NCBI RefSeq assembly: GCF_006517235.1
Contig: NZ_CP041188.1
Span: 806,001-870,000, forward strand
Reading direction: 5' to 3'
Source of the DNA: Pseudarthrobacter sp. NIBRBAC000502772
GTDB lineage: Bacteria > Actinomycetota > Actinomycetes > Actinomycetales > Micrococcaceae
DNA: 64,000 bases
Part shown: positions 43,700 through 53,483 of the stretch, in pieces
How positions within the stretch are numbered: position 1 is the first letter of the stretch
How the letters are laid out: each line of letters opens with the position of its first letter
Notes under the pieces: generated by a model
What the model was told of the DNA's origin: nothing
Seen by the model: only the letters and a program-made list of their open reading frames with translations
The model's database searches: none
Position numbers and translations under genes: made by a program

Positions 43700-45073
43700 C
43701 TACCCGATCAGCAGGCTCAACGCCTCCGTAAGGTGCTCCACTTCCCGGACGGAGAAGCCTGGTGGCACGGGTCCGGGTCCGTTGTGGCTGGCCGGGACCA
43801 CGGCGTGGGTGAAGCCCAGACGGTGTGCTTCCTGGATGCGCTGGTTGATGCCGGGCACGGGCCGGACCTCGCCGGCCAGGCCCACTTCGCCGAATGCGAT
43901 CAGCCGGATGGGCAGGGGTTTGCGTGCCTTCGCGGATGCGACGGCAAGGGCAACAGCGAGGTCAGTGGCCGGTTCACTGAGCTTCACACCGCCCACGGTA
44001 GCCACGTAGGAATCGTCCTTGTGCAGTAGGCAGCCGGCACGCTGCTGCAGCACCGCCAGGAGCATGGACACCCGTGAACCGTCCAGGCCGCTGGTGGCCC
44101 GCCGGGGCTGCGAGTTGGCGCTCTCGGCAAGCAGCGACTGCACCTCGGCCAGCAGCGGCCGCCGCCCTTCCATGGTCACCGTGATGCAGGTGCCTGAAAC
44201 AGGTTCCTTGGTGCGGCTGACGAACAGCCCGCTGGGGTCCGTCAGCCCTTCGATGCCGTTCTCATTCAGGTCAAAACAGCCGACGTCGTCCGTGGGCCCA
44301 TACCGGTTCTTCACCGCGCGCAGCATCCGGAGCCGGGAGTGACGCTCGCCTTCGAACTGGCAGACCACATCCACCAGGTGTTCGAGCAGCCGCGGCCCCG
44401 CGATTGACCCGTCCTTCGTCACGTGCCCCACCAGCAACGTGGTCATGTTCCGGCGCTTGGCCGCCGCGATGATGGACGCCGCAACCTCACGTACCTGCGA
44501 GACGCCGCCGGCGCTGCCGTCCACGTCTGCGCTGCTGAGGGTCTGGACCGAGTCCACAATCAGCAGCCGCGGCTCGATCTTCTCGACCTGCCCCAGCGCC
44601 TGCCCCAGGTCCGTTTCGGCGGACAGGTACAGGGAATCGGCGACGGCGTCGATCCGTTCGGCGCGCAGCTTCACCTGTGCAGCGGATTCCTCGCCCGTGA
44701 CATACAGGACATCCTGGGCAGTGCGGGCAAACTTGGCCGCGACGTCCAGGAGCAGCGTGGACTTGCCCACGCCAGGCTCCCCGGCCAGCAGGATGACCGC
44801 GCCCGGAACCAGGCCGCCGCCCAGCACCCGGTCCAGCTCGTCCACTCCGGTGGGCAGGAAAGCCGCCGTAGTGGCATCCACCTCGGCAATCCGGCGGGCC
44901 GGCTCCAGAACTGTGGTTGCCGCCGTCGTACGCGCTACGGCGGCGCCGGTTTCCTCAACCGTGCCCCACGCCTGGCACTCGCCGCAGCGCCCCACCCACT
45001 TGACCGTGGTCCAACCGCATTCGGCGCACTTATAAGCCGGCGCCTTGGACGCCCGGGAAGTCTTTGTTGCCAT
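43700..45073 (-). CDS. radA: DNA repair protein RadA
   Basis: A 457-aa RecA-like helicase aiding branch migration in recombination repair. A C4 zinc finger (CAECGWTTVKWVGRCGEC) is near aa 13-30, Walker A GEPGVGKSTLL near 97-107, the RadA motif KNRYG near 265, and a Lon-like C-terminal domain. The ATG at 45073 is preferred over the longer frame because it places the zinc finger at the usual distance from the start. Confidence 0.95.
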   Translation of the reverse strand: MATKTSRASKAPAYKCAECGWTTVKWVGRCGECQAWGTVEETGAAVARTTAATTVLEPARRIAEVDATTAAFLPTGVDELDRVLGGGLVPGAVILLAGEPGVGKSTLLLDVAAKFARTAQDVLYVTGEESAAQVKLRAERIDAVADSLYLSAETDLGQALGQVEKIEPRLLIVDSVQTLSSADVDGSAGGVSQVREVAASIIAAAKRRNMTTLLVGHVTKDGSIAGPRLLEHLVDVVCQFEGERHSRLRMLRAVKNRYGPTDDVGCFDLNENGIEGLTDPSGLFVSRTKEPVSGTCITVTMEGRRPLLAEVQSLLAESANSQPRRATSGLDGSRVSMLLAVLQQRAGCLLHKDDSYVATVGGVKLSEPATDLAVALAVASAKARKPLPIRLIAFGEVGLAGEVRPVPGINQRIQEAHRLGFTHAVVPASHNGPGPVPPGFSVREVEHLTEALSLLIG

Positions 45074-45198
45074 GGGTTCCACCCTACTGGCGGGCACCGA
45101 CAGTATTGGCCCGAGAAAGGGCAGCAGGCAGCGCGGGGGGTGACTTATTCGGAGGGCAGCACCACTGGGTGGCGCGAAGTGCCATTTGGGCGACATCG

Positions 45199-46326
45199 CT
45201 ACAACCCCGGCAGCACGTCCCGGGCCTCGCGCGAATCCATGCCGGTGGCCTCCAGGAGGTCCACCATGAGCGGCCGGAACAGCATCACCACAGTCTCACC
45301 CTCCAGCCGCTCGACCTCCAGCAATTTGGGGTGCAGCCGCAGCGCGATCTCGCTGAAGTCCTGCCGGGCCGTCCGAAGATGGGCGCGGCGCACGCCGTCG
45401 TGCGTTTCCGCCAGGCCGAGCGACAGTTCATCAATCGCGGCCGCGGTTTCCTGGAGCACGTCGGCCATGTTCGCGGTGGCGTTGTCTGAAAGCGCGGCGT
45501 GGTTGATGGCGCTGGTCAGCCGGCGTGCGAAGACGCGGCTGTTCCTGAGCGCAAGGTCGATGAAGTCAAGGGAATTCTCAAGCCGGTCCAGCTCGTCGCG
45601 GTGCCGGCGGTGGGCCGGTGCGAGGGTGGCCACTTCACCGGAAGCGCGCAGGGAATGGCGCATCGCGTCCACGAGCGGCTGGCAGTTCCTGCCGCGGATC
45701 AGCGCGTGCCAGGCTTGCGTGGAGTCGCTTTCGGTCAGGGCGGTGGCGCATTCCCGAAGCACTTCGGCCAGTTCGTGGAGCAGCTTCCGGACATCCTTTC
45801 GGGGCTCCCGGCGCGGATCCTTCGGAATCAGGATGGTCACCAGGAGGGCGAAAAGGCCACCCACCACGGCGTCCAGGCTGCGCGTGAAAGGCCCGCCGTC
45901 CGGCGCCGGCAGCAGCACCACCAGCAAGGATTGCAGCCCCAGTTGCGTGGTGAAGATGTTACCGCTGTCCAGGAAACGGGCCAGCAGGATGGAGAACAGA
46001 AGTACGACGGCGGCCTGCCAGATTCCGCTGCCCAGCCAGTGCAGCAGCAGATCACCGACGGCGATCCCGATGGTGCAGCCGAGGCCCACCTCCATCACGC
46101 GGCGCAGCCGCGGGTCACGTGAGAAGCCCAACGCGATCAGTGACGATGTGGCCGCAAAGAGGGGTCCGGAGTGCCCCAGGACATACTCGGCGAAGGCGTA
46201 CGCCCCCACCGCGCACGCGGTCATCTGGACGGCGGGGACCAGTGAGTTCCGGCTCCGGACCAGGCCGGTGCGGATGCGTCCGCGCAGGAAACGCCTGCTT
46301 GCTGAGAGTCCTGCTCCTGCGGCCAT
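45199..46326 (-). CDS. FUSC-family membrane protein
   Basis: A 375-aa protein with about six helices in the first 170 residues, then a long cytoplasmic helical domain, the layout of FUSC / aromatic acid exporter-like proteins. The PKDPRREPRKDVRKLL segment marks the end of the membrane part. ATG at 46326 chosen from several. Same strand as radA, 125 bp upstream. Substrate unknown. Confidence 0.78.
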   Translation of the reverse strand: MAAGAGLSASRRFLRGRIRTGLVRSRNSLVPAVQMTACAVGAYAFAEYVLGHSGPLFAATSSLIALGFSRDPRLRRVMEVGLGCTIGIAVGDLLLHWLGSGIWQAAVVLLFSILLARFLDSGNIFTTQLGLQSLLVVLLPAPDGGPFTRSLDAVVGGLFALLVTILIPKDPRREPRKDVRKLLHELAEVLRECATALTESDSTQAWHALIRGRNCQPLVDAMRHSLRASGEVATLAPAHRRHRDELDRLENSLDFIDLALRNSRVFARRLTSAINHAALSDNATANMADVLQETAAAIDELSLGLAETHDGVRRAHLRTARQDFSEIALRLHPKLLEVERLEGETVVMLFRPLMVDLLEATGMDSREARDVLPGL

Positions 46327-46430
46327 GCCCTCCAGTCTATTTGCCGGCCCGGCACCTAAGACCGAAAGTGTGACGCGCGCAATGGTGACGCCGCAGTTGT
46401 AAGCCAATATGCCGCCGTCGTTAATCTCCT

Positions 46431-46459
46431 GTTCACCTTTGGCCGCCCATCGCTTAACC
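46431..46459 (+). promoter_or_regulatory. Candidate PHO box upstream of pstS
   Basis: GTTCACC at 46431 and CTTAACC at 46453 are 22 bp apart, two turns of helix, with a weaker unit between them. Direct 7-bp repeats of the GTTCACC type at 11-bp steps are the known PhoP site form in actinobacteria. Position about 100 bp before the pstS start fits. Confidence 0.5.
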
Positions 46460-46468
46460 TGCGGGACC

Positions 46469-46485
46469 TACCTTCGATGAAGGTA
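46469..46485. promoter_or_regulatory. 17-bp perfect palindrome in the pstS leader
   Basis: TACCTTC and GAAGGTA flank GAT. It lies just downstream of the candidate PHO box and about 75 bp before pstS. It could be a second operator or a small leader hairpin. Nothing else explains it. Confidence 0.5.
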
Positions 46486-46561
46486 CAAAACATACGCATC
46501 GCGCTGCAGGGCTTCTCCGGGCCCTCCCCGCAACTGAATAACCCTGGAAGGGGTACATCTA

Positions 46562-47683
46562 GTGAAGGCACTCCGTTTCAGCCGCCACGCGGCTATCGCT
46601 GTAATCGCAGCCGGCGCACTCGCGCTCACCGCCTGCGGTTCAGATAACGCCACGGGCAACACGCCTGCAGGCAACCAGACTTCTGCCGGCCCCAAGGTCA
46701 CCGGCACGCTGACCGGGATCGGAGCATCCTCCACCGGTGCAGCCATGGACGCCTGGAAGGCCGGCTTCGCCGCTGCCAACCCCGGCGCCACCGTGCAGTA
46801 CTCTCCGGACGGTTCCGGCGCAGGCCGCAAGGCAATCATCGACGGCTCGGCCCAGTTCGCCGGCTCCGATGCGTACCTCAAGGATGAAGAGCTGGCTAGC
46901 TCCAAGGCCAAGTGCGGCCCGGAAGGCGCCATCAACATCCCCGTCTATATCTCCCCGATCGCTGTGGCGTTCAACGTCCCCGGCGTCACCGAGCTGAAGC
47001 TTGACGCAACCACCGTGGCCAAGATCTTCCGCGGCGAGATCGCCAACTGGAACGACCCCGCCATCGCCGCCCTGAACTCGGGTGTCAGCCTCCCGGACCT
47101 GAAGGTCACCCCGGTGAACCGCTCTGACGATTCCGGTACCACCACCAACTTCACCGAGTACCTTGCGGCTGCTGCTGCGGATGTTTGGACCGACAAGGCT
47201 GCCGGCATCTGGCCCGCAACCCTGCAGGGCGAAAACGCCAAGGGCACCTCCGGTGTTGTCAAGACTGTCACCGACACCCCAGGCGCCGTGACCTACGCGG
47301 ATGACTCCGCTGTGGGCGGCAAGCTGGGCACCGCCTCCATCAAGGTGGGCAGCGAGTTCGTCAAGATCTCCGCCGACGCCGCTGCCAAGGCTGTTGAAGC
47401 CGGCAAGGCCGTAGATGGCCGCTCCGCTACCGACGGCGCCATCAAGCTGGACCGCAAGACCACCGCGGCTGGCGCCTACCCGGTCGTCCTGGTTTCCTAC
47501 CACGTTGTCTGCACCACCTACGACAAGCAGGAAACCGTTGACCTCGTCAAGGCCTTCGAAAGCTACGTAGTTTCGGACGCCGGCCAGAAGACGGCTGCTG
47601 ATTCCGCGAAGTCCGCGCCGCTCTCCTCGGCCCTCGCCGAGAAGGCCGTCAAGGCCATTGAATCCATCAAGGTCAAGTCCTAG
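46562..47683 (+). CDS. pstS: Phosphate ABC transporter substrate-binding protein PstS
   Basis: A 373-aa lipoprotein that captures phosphate outside the membrane. Signal peptide and lipobox LTACGS (Cys25), then GIGASSTGAAMDAW, the phosphate-contact segment SPDGSGAGR and VNRSDDSGTT. GTG start with GGAAGGGG upstream. A strong hairpin follows and may limit read-through into pstC, giving more PstS than membrane subunits. Confidence 0.95.
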   Translation: MKALRFSRHAAIAVIAAGALALTACGSDNATGNTPAGNQTSAGPKVTGTLTGIGASSTGAAMDAWKAGFAAANPGATVQYSPDGSGAGRKAIIDGSAQFAGSDAYLKDEELASSKAKCGPEGAINIPVYISPIAVAFNVPGVTELKLDATTVAKIFRGEIANWNDPAIAALNSGVSLPDLKVTPVNRSDDSGTTTNFTEYLAAAAADVWTDKAAGIWPATLQGENAKGTSGVVKTVTDTPGAVTYADDSAVGGKLGTASIKVGSEFVKISADAAAKAVEAGKAVDGRSATDGAIKLDRKTTAAGAYPVVLVSYHVVCTTYDKQETVDLVKAFESYVVSDAGQKTAADSAKSAPLSSALAEKAVKAIESIKVKS

Positions 47684-47701
47684 TACCTGTCCCTGAACCA
47701 C

Positions 47702-47738
47702 GTTCCCCGCCACGCCGAAAGGCGGGGCGGGGAACTTT
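47702..47738 (+). terminator. Hairpin between pstS and pstC
   Basis: A 15-bp stem with one mismatch (GTTCCCCGCCACGCC against GGCGGGGCGGGGAAC), a GAAA tetraloop, then TTT. It probably acts as a partial terminator or 3' stabiliser within the operon. Confidence 0.75.
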
Positions 47739-47785
47739 GGCTTGTAAGCTCGATTTAGGCACCGCCCACAACCGAAGGGTCTGGA

Positions 47786-48718
47786 ATGACCGCCACCCCC
47801 CTGAGTAGTTCCCAGGGCGCAGGCCGCGCCGGGGATAAGATCTTTTCCGGCGCCGCCCTGGCCGCCGGGTGCCTCATCCTCGCCGTCTTGTTCGGCGTGG
47901 CACTCTTCCTTGTTGTCCAGGCCATTCCGGCGCTCACCGCCCCCGCCGCCGAGATCCAGGGCGGCAAAGGTTTCTTCGCCTACATCTGGCCGATCGTTAT
48001 CGGCACCCTCATCGCAGCCGTCATCGCACTGGTGATCGCAACACCCATCGCCATTGGCGTGGCCCTGTTCATCTCCCACTTCGCCCCGCGCGGACTCGCG
48101 TCCGGCCTTGGCTACGTGGTGGACCTCCTGGCCGCCATCCCGTCGGTGATTTACGGTGCCTGGGGCGCGGCGTTCCTCGCCAAGGAAATCTCCCCTGCCT
48201 ACAACTGGCTGGCCGGGAACATGGGTTGGCTGCCCATCTTCCAAGGTCCCGCCTCTGCCACCGGCAAAACCATCCTGACCGCCGGCATTGTGCTCTCGGT
48301 GATGGTCCTGCCGATCATCACGTCACTGAGCCGCGAAATCTTCCTGCAGACGCCCAAGCTCCATGAGGAAGCCGCCCTGGCCCTCGGTGCCACGCGCTGG
48401 GAAATGATCAAAATGGCGGTCCTGCCGTTCGCCCGTCCGGGCATCATCAGCGCCGTCATGCTGGGCCTGGGCCGTGCGCTGGGCGAGACCATGGCAGTTG
48501 CCCTGGTCCTCTCCTCCGGTGCCCTGACAGCCAGCCTGATCACGTCCGGCAACCAGACCATCGCCGCGGAGATCGCGCTGAACTTTCCCGAAGCGAGTGG
48601 CCTCAAAGTCAGCACGCTGATCGCTGCCGGCCTGGTCCTTTTTGTGATCACCCTGGGAGTCAACATGATCGCCCGCTGGATCATCACCCGGCACAAAGAA
48701 TTCTCGGGAGCCAACTAA
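47786..48718 (+). CDS. pstC: Phosphate ABC transporter permease PstC
   Basis: A 310-aa inner-membrane subunit with six helices and the binding-protein-dependent transport signature EAALALGATRWEMIKMAVLPFARPG near aa 193-217. The ATG is 102 bp after pstS. Its stop is immediately followed by the pstA start. Confidence 0.95.
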   Translation: MTATPLSSSQGAGRAGDKIFSGAALAAGCLILAVLFGVALFLVVQAIPALTAPAAEIQGGKGFFAYIWPIVIGTLIAAVIALVIATPIAIGVALFISHFAPRGLASGLGYVVDLLAAIPSVIYGAWGAAFLAKEISPAYNWLAGNMGWLPIFQGPASATGKTILTAGIVLSVMVLPIITSLSREIFLQTPKLHEEAALALGATRWEMIKMAVLPFARPGIISAVMLGLGRALGETMAVALVLSSGALTASLITSGNQTIAAEIALNFPEASGLKVSTLIAAGLVLFVITLGVNMIARWIITRHKEFSGAN

Positions 48719-49831
48719 ATGTCCTCCACTCTTACCCCCGTGCGCAGTAAGCGTTCAGCCCTCACCAAAGGCCAGCTACCCAAGTACGCGCCGTACGTTG
48801 TCCTGGGACTCGCGCTCATCGTGGGCGCCGCAATCCTGGCACTCATCGGGTTCAATGCCTTTGGCTGGGGCATCGTCTCGGCCATCCTCTTCACTGCCGG
48901 CCTGGTGGGCTGGAGCGCCGCGGTGGAAGGCTCCCGCAAAGCCAAGGACAAGCTGGCCACCTGCCTGGTGGTGGGCTCGTTCCTGATCGCGCTGCTCCCA
49001 CTGATCTCCGTGATCTGGACGGTGCTGGTCAACGGAGTCCCCGGCCTCATCTCCCCGGGCTTCCTCACCAGCTCCATGAACGGCGTCACGGGCGTCTACG
49101 ACAATAAGGCCGTTGAAGAGGGCGCCCCCGTTATCGGTGGCATCTACCACGCCCTGTTGGGTACCATCCAGATCACGCTGGTAGCCACCGTGATCTCCGT
49201 GCCCGTCGGACTGCTGAGCGCCATTTACCTGGTGGAGTACGGCCACGACGGCCGTTTGGCCCGCGCCATCACGTTCTTTGTGGACGTTATGACCGGCATC
49301 CCGTCCATCGTGGCCGGCCTGTTCGCCGCAGCGTTCTTCTTCGCCGTGGTGGGGCCCGGCACCAAGACCGGTGCCGTCGCCGCCGTCGCACTTTCGGTCC
49401 TGATGATTCCTGTCGTGGTGCGTTCCAGCGAGGAAATGCTCAAGATCGTCCCCAACGAACTGCGCGAAGCGGCCTACGCGTTGGGTGTGCGTAAGTGGCG
49501 CACCATCCTCAAGGTGGTTATCCCGACGGCGATCTCCGGCATCGCGTCCGGCGTCACCTTGGCGATCGCCCGCGTTATCGGTGAGACTGCGCCCATCCTG
49601 GTCACCGCCGGGTTTGCCACCAGCATCAATAACAACGTGTTCGGCGGCTGGATGGCCTCGCTACCCACGTTCATCTATACCCAGATCCTGAACCCCACCT
49701 CGCCGGCGAACCCGGACCCGTCCTCGCAGCGGGCCTGGGGCGCCGCCCTGGTGCTGATCATCCTGGTAATGGTGCTGAACCTTGGCGCCCGGCTGATCGC
49801 CAGGACCTTTGCGCCCAAAACCGGCCGCTGA
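48719..49831 (+). CDS. pstA: Phosphate ABC transporter permease PstA
   Basis: A 370-aa permease partner of PstC. The N-terminal region (about 90 residues) carries two extra helices, making it longer than E. coli PstA (296 aa) but like other actinobacterial forms. The EAA-type loop ELREAAYALGVRKWRTILKVVIP is intact. Begins directly at the pstC stop. A small AT-rich hairpin (49827-49844) overlaps its stop codon. Confidence 0.94.
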   Translation: MSSTLTPVRSKRSALTKGQLPKYAPYVVLGLALIVGAAILALIGFNAFGWGIVSAILFTAGLVGWSAAVEGSRKAKDKLATCLVVGSFLIALLPLISVIWTVLVNGVPGLISPGFLTSSMNGVTGVYDNKAVEEGAPVIGGIYHALLGTIQITLVATVISVPVGLLSAIYLVEYGHDGRLARAITFFVDVMTGIPSIVAGLFAAAFFFAVVGPGTKTGAVAAVALSVLMIPVVVRSSEEMLKIVPNELREAAYALGVRKWRTILKVVIPTAISGIASGVTLAIARVIGETAPILVTAGFATSINNNVFGGWMASLPTFIYTQILNPTSPANPDPSSQRAWGAALVLIILVMVLNLGARLIARTFAPKTGR

Positions 49832-49911
49832 AATTTTTTTCAGCAGGCCATTCCGGTCCTCGCGGCCAAACCCTAGACTTCAATCCGTACCCCAGCAAGT
49901 GAAGGAACACC

Positions 49912-50691
49912 ATGTCTAAGCGCATCGACGTCAAAGACCTGAACGTGTACTACGGCGATTTTCTGGCCGTGGAGGATGTCACCATCAACATCGAGGCCAA
50001 GTCCGTAACGGCCTTCATCGGTCCCTCAGGCTGTGGCAAGTCCACGTTCCTGCGCACCCTGAACCGCATGCACGAGGTTCTGCCCGGCGCCCGCGTCGAA
50101 GGCGAAGTCCTGTTGGACGGCGACAACCTCTACGGCCCCGGCGTGGACCCCGTGACGGTGCGTTCGCAGATCGGCATGGTCTTCCAGCGGCCCAACCCGT
50201 TCCCCACCATGTCCATCCGCGACAACGTGCTGGCCGGCGTCAAGCTGAACAACAAGAAGATCTCCAAGGGCGAGGCCGACGTCCTCGTGGAGAGGTCCCT
50301 GCAGAGCGCCAACCTCTGGAACGAGGTCAAGGACCGCCTGGAGAAGCCCGGGTCCGGCCTGTCAGGCGGCCAGCAGCAGCGCCTCTGCATCGCCCGTGCC
50401 ATTGCGGTGGAACCGCAGGTGATCCTCATGGACGAGCCGTGCTCCGCGCTGGACCCGATCTCCACGCTGGCCATCGAGGACCTTATCAACGATCTCAAGG
50501 ACCAGTACACCGTGGTGATCGTGACCCACAACATGCAGCAGGCCGCCCGCGTTTCGGAAAAGACGGCGTTCTTCAACATCGCCGGTACCGGCAAGCCGGG
50601 CAAGCTGATCGAATACGGGAACACCCAGACAATCTTCAACAACCCCAACGTGAAGGCCACCGAGGACTACGTCTCCGGCCGCTTCGGATAA
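49912..50691 (+). CDS. pstB: Phosphate ABC transporter ATPase PstB
   Basis: A 259-aa ATPase that powers PstCA. Walker [10 protein letters not shown] (about aa 37-45), signature LSGGQQQR, Walker [14 protein letters not shown] and the switch His in VTHNMQQA are intact. Last gene of the pst operon. No phoU follows; the facing DUF47 gene is a PhoU-like relative tied to PiT. Confidence 0.96.
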   Translation: MSKRIDVKDLNVYYGDFLAVEDVTINIEAKSVTAFIGPSGCGKSTFLRTLNRMHEVLPGARVEGEVLLDGDNLYGPGVDPVTVRSQIGMVFQRPNPFPTMSIRDNVLAGVKLNNKKISKGEADVLVERSLQSANLWNEVKDRLEKPGSGLSGGQQQRLCIARAIAVEPQVILMDEPCSALDPISTLAIEDLINDLKDQYTVVIVTHNMQQAARVSEKTAFFNIAGTGKPGKLIEYGNTQTIFNNPNVKATEDYVSGRFG

Positions 50692-50716
50692 TCCCCGCGG
50701 CGTTTAAGGCTTGCGC

Positions 50717-51730
50717 TCAGCCCGCCAAAGGTGACATCGCCAGGGCCAGCACGAAGGCCCCGGCCGCGGCTGCAGCAGGGGTGAGGACCCACAGGGCCAG
50801 GATCTGCATGACCAGTTTCCGGTTGGTGACTGAGAAGTGCTGGTTCTCGCCGGCCCCCAGCGCGGCCGCGGTGACAGTGTGGGTGGTGGAGAGGGGCCAC
50901 TGCAACGCGATCGCCCCGAGAAACAGCATCACGCCGCTGAGAGTCTGGGCCACGGAGCCCCGCAACGGGTCCACCCTGGTCATTTTGTAGCCGATGGTGT
51001 GGGAGATCCGCCAGCCGCCAAAGAGTGTTCCGGCCGTGATCATCAGGGCGGATACCAGTGCCACCCACAGGGGGATACTCTCGCCGTCGGCGTATCCTGC
51101 CGCGACCAGGGCCAGGAGCAGCACGGCGCCCACACGCTGGCCGTCCTGCATGCCGTGGCCGAACGCCACGGCCCCTGCCGCGATGGCCTGGCTGCGGCGG
51201 AAGCGCTGGTTGATGACGCTGGGCTGGGCGTAGCGCGCCGCCCAGGTCGTTGGGAATACCAGCAGGTACGCGCCAATGTAAGCGACGGCGGGTGAGAGCA
51301 CCAGCGGCAGGATGACCTGGACCAGCAGGGAATGGTCAACGCTGCCCACTCCCGCCCCGCCCACGGCCAAGCTGGCGAGCCCTGCCCCGGCCAGCCCGCC
51401 CACCAGGGCGTGCGTCGAGGAAGCCGGGATGCCCCGCCACCACATCAGCAGGCCCCAGGCAGAGGCGCTTGCCAGGGACGAAACCAGGATGCTGAGGCCG
51501 CTTTCGCCGTCGGGCAGGTGGATCCACGTGTGGCTGACAGCAACCACTGCGGTGGCGCTGATCATGGCGCCCAGGAAATTGAAGCAGGCAGCCAGCAGCA
51601 CGGCAACGCTGGGTGTGAGCGCCCTGGTGCGGACAGCCAACGCCACGGAGGTGGAGACGTCCCTGAAGCCGTTGAGGAAGGCAAACACTGCGGTCAGCAG
51701 GACCACAATGCCGAAAATCACTGCCGTCAC
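50717..51730 (-). CDS. Inorganic phosphate transporter, PiT family
   Basis: A 337-aa low-affinity, probably metal-phosphate symporter with about ten helices. The PiT signature appears near the N-terminus as FAFLNGFRDVSTSVALAVRT, and the second as GHGMQDGQRVGA and LSTTHTV. GTG start lies one base after the stop of the DUF47 gene, so the two are co-translated. Convergent with pstB. Confidence 0.92.
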   Translation of the reverse strand: MTAVIFGIVVLLTAVFAFLNGFRDVSTSVALAVRTRALTPSVAVLLAACFNFLGAMISATAVVAVSHTWIHLPDGESGLSILVSSLASASAWGLLMWWRGIPASSTHALVGGLAGAGLASLAVGGAGVGSVDHSLLVQVILPLVLSPAVAYIGAYLLVFPTTWAARYAQPSVINQRFRRSQAIAAGAVAFGHGMQDGQRVGAVLLLALVAAGYADGESIPLWVALVSALMITAGTLFGGWRISHTIGYKMTRVDPLRGSVAQTLSGVMLFLGAIALQWPLSTTHTVTAAALGAGENQHFSVTNRKLVMQILALWVLTPAAAAAGAFVLALAMSPLAG

Positions 51731-51731
51731 G

Positions 51732-52349
51732 TCAGGATTCCTTGACGATGATGCTGCCTACCTGGGTAGCGATGCGGCGCATGTCCTTGGTAACTTCCAC
51801 CAGCTGGTTGGCGACGTCGCGGTTACGGGAATACTGCGCCCACTTCATGTCCCGGATCATGTCCGCCACCCAGACCCGGTGGGTCCGTTCCGCGCGTTTG
51901 GCGAGCCTGAGGATCTCGATCCAGTAGTCCTCGAGGTCGTCGAGGTTGTCGAGCCGGCGCATGGCGTCCACAGTGAGCTCGGCCTGCCGGCTGATGATCT
52001 CGAGCTGGTCGGCCGCCCGCCGCGGCAGGCGGTCCAGCTGGTACAAGAAAACAAGTTCCGCGGCGCCGTCCAGCTTCTCGAGGGCCTCGTTGAGGTAGCG
52101 GGACAGCGCGTACATGTCTTCGCGGGGGAGCGGGTTCACAAAGCTCGTGCGCATGTGCGTGAGCAAGGCAAAGTGCAGTTCGCCGGACCTGGCCTCGTGG
52201 TTGTGCATGTCGTCCACGAGCTTGGCGTGCTCCGTGGCAGGTACGCCAAGGATCTCTGCCATGGTGGCGCTGGCATGCACAATTTGCTGGGCCATCTGGG
52301 ACAGCAGGATCAGCCCTGCGGGCTCCTGGGGAAAAAGGCGCAGCTTCAC
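51732..52349 (-). CDS. DUF47 (PhoU-like) PiT accessory protein
   Basis: A 205-aa, all-helical protein of the DUF47/PhoU superfamily, which accompanies PiT transporters and may regulate them. Begins MKLRLFPQEPAGL and has repeating helices with acidic metal-binding-type residues (DDMHNHEARSGELHF). GTG start. First gene of the two-gene unit with the PiT gene. Confidence 0.88.
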   Translation of the reverse strand: MKLRLFPQEPAGLILLSQMAQQIVHASATMAEILGVPATEHAKLVDDMHNHEARSGELHFALLTHMRTSFVNPLPREDMYALSRYLNEALEKLDGAAELVFLYQLDRLPRRAADQLEIISRQAELTVDAMRRLDNLDDLEDYWIEILRLAKRAERTHRVWVADMIRDMKWAQYSRNRDVANQLVEVTKDMRRIATQVGSIIVKES

Positions 52350-52618
52350 GTTGGGTACCGGTCTCCGGGGATGTGCAGGGGTCGGGGGCCGCCCACTTGT
52401 AACTTGACGCAGGCCAGCAGCTGATGTTGATACTACCGGCCCAGTTGCCGCGGCCTGTAAACAGGCGCAAAAAATGGTGCCGAACCGGATACGCCTCTCG
52501 GCGGTAGGCCGCTCTAGGCGGCTAATTGTTGAAGCCCGGGGGTTTCGCGGCTCGACACCAGTTTCAGTGTTCTACGTTGCTTGGCCCAAGTCAACATTGA
52601 CAGATCGGCGCCGGTGGT

Positions 52619-53278
52619 TCAGTCGAGCTCGCCCAGCCGCCAGGCGTTTGCCGCATGTTCAAGGTCCTCGGCCGTCTTCACGAGCTGGTGCGAGTTGCGC
52701 GTGAGCTTGCTTGCGTGGGCCTCGTTGCCGAGCTCGGCACCGTCGGCGATCGTCGCCTGGCCCAGCGCCACCACGCGGCAGAACGCGGCGGAACGTTCCA
52801 GCGCGACGTCGAACTCGCCGTCGAACGCTCCGGAGAGAATGGCGTCAGCCATGGTCCGCATTTCCTCGGCTCCCGGCGGTTCAGCGGCGCCGGCCACCAC
52901 GTTGGAAACCTGCGCGGTGTCCTTGCCTGCCCGGAAGTACACGGAGATCCGTTCGGGGTCCTGGACGGTGGCGGCGCGCAGGGCGTACAGCCGCCAGAGG
53001 GCGCCGGGCAGCGAACGCGCCGGGCTTTCCGCCCACATCTCCGCGATGGCCTCCAGGCCCTGCTCGTCGGTCAGCTTGACCAGGCGTTCGGTGATGACGG
53101 GATCGTCGCTGTCGCGTCCGTGGCGAACCAGTGCCTGGGCGGCGAGGTGGGCGGCCTCGGAGACGCGCGCAGGATCGGGGCCGCCTGCGAACGGCTCAAA
53201 GTCGATGGGGGCGAACGGCTTGGGCTTGTGATGCCGGTTGGCTCCGCCGTAGTGACTGGGTCCTGCTTGTTCGCTCAT
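52619..53278 (-). CDS. Hypothetical protein, unrecognised
   Basis: A 219-aa soluble protein from the ATG at 53278. The first 40 residues are polar and His/Gly/Pro-rich (SEQAGPSHYGGANRHHKPKP); the rest is helical with repeated Ala/Glu/Arg-rich segments such as LPGALWRLYALRAATV. I recall similar conserved proteins in relatives but no function. Stand-alone, with about 270 bp of featureless sequence downstream to the DUF47 start. Confidence 0.7.
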   Translation of the reverse strand: MSEQAGPSHYGGANRHHKPKPFAPIDFEPFAGGPDPARVSEAAHLAAQALVRHGRDSDDPVITERLVKLTDEQGLEAIAEMWAESPARSLPGALWRLYALRAATVQDPERISVYFRAGKDTAQVSNVVAGAAEPPGAEEMRTMADAILSGAFDGEFDVALERSAAFCRVVALGQATIADGAELGNEAHASKLTRNSHQLVKTAEDLEHAANAWRLGELD

Positions 53279-53483
53279 GCCCCCCACGCTACTCCTGTGC
53301 CGCGCGGGAAATCGAGTGCTGTTTGCCGCCAGGATGGACCTCGCCAGCGCGGGTGACGCTGTGCGGAATTCGGAACATACGACGGCGGCGGACAACTTGC
53401 GTGCCAAAGCCGCCCCGTGTGTGGGGTAAAGTATTTTACGTCCAGAAATGGACTGGGCTGATCGGTTGTTTGACCGTCGGCTG

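Noticed and set aside
44423..46402. 659-codon plus-strand frame over radA and the FUSC gene
   Set aside because: Sense-strand genes have full family motifs; this frame reads low-complexity Arg/Ser/Ala.
46640..48244. 534-codon open frame antisense to pstS and pstC
   Set aside because: Shadow; spans the pstS-pstC hairpin and two well-supported genes.
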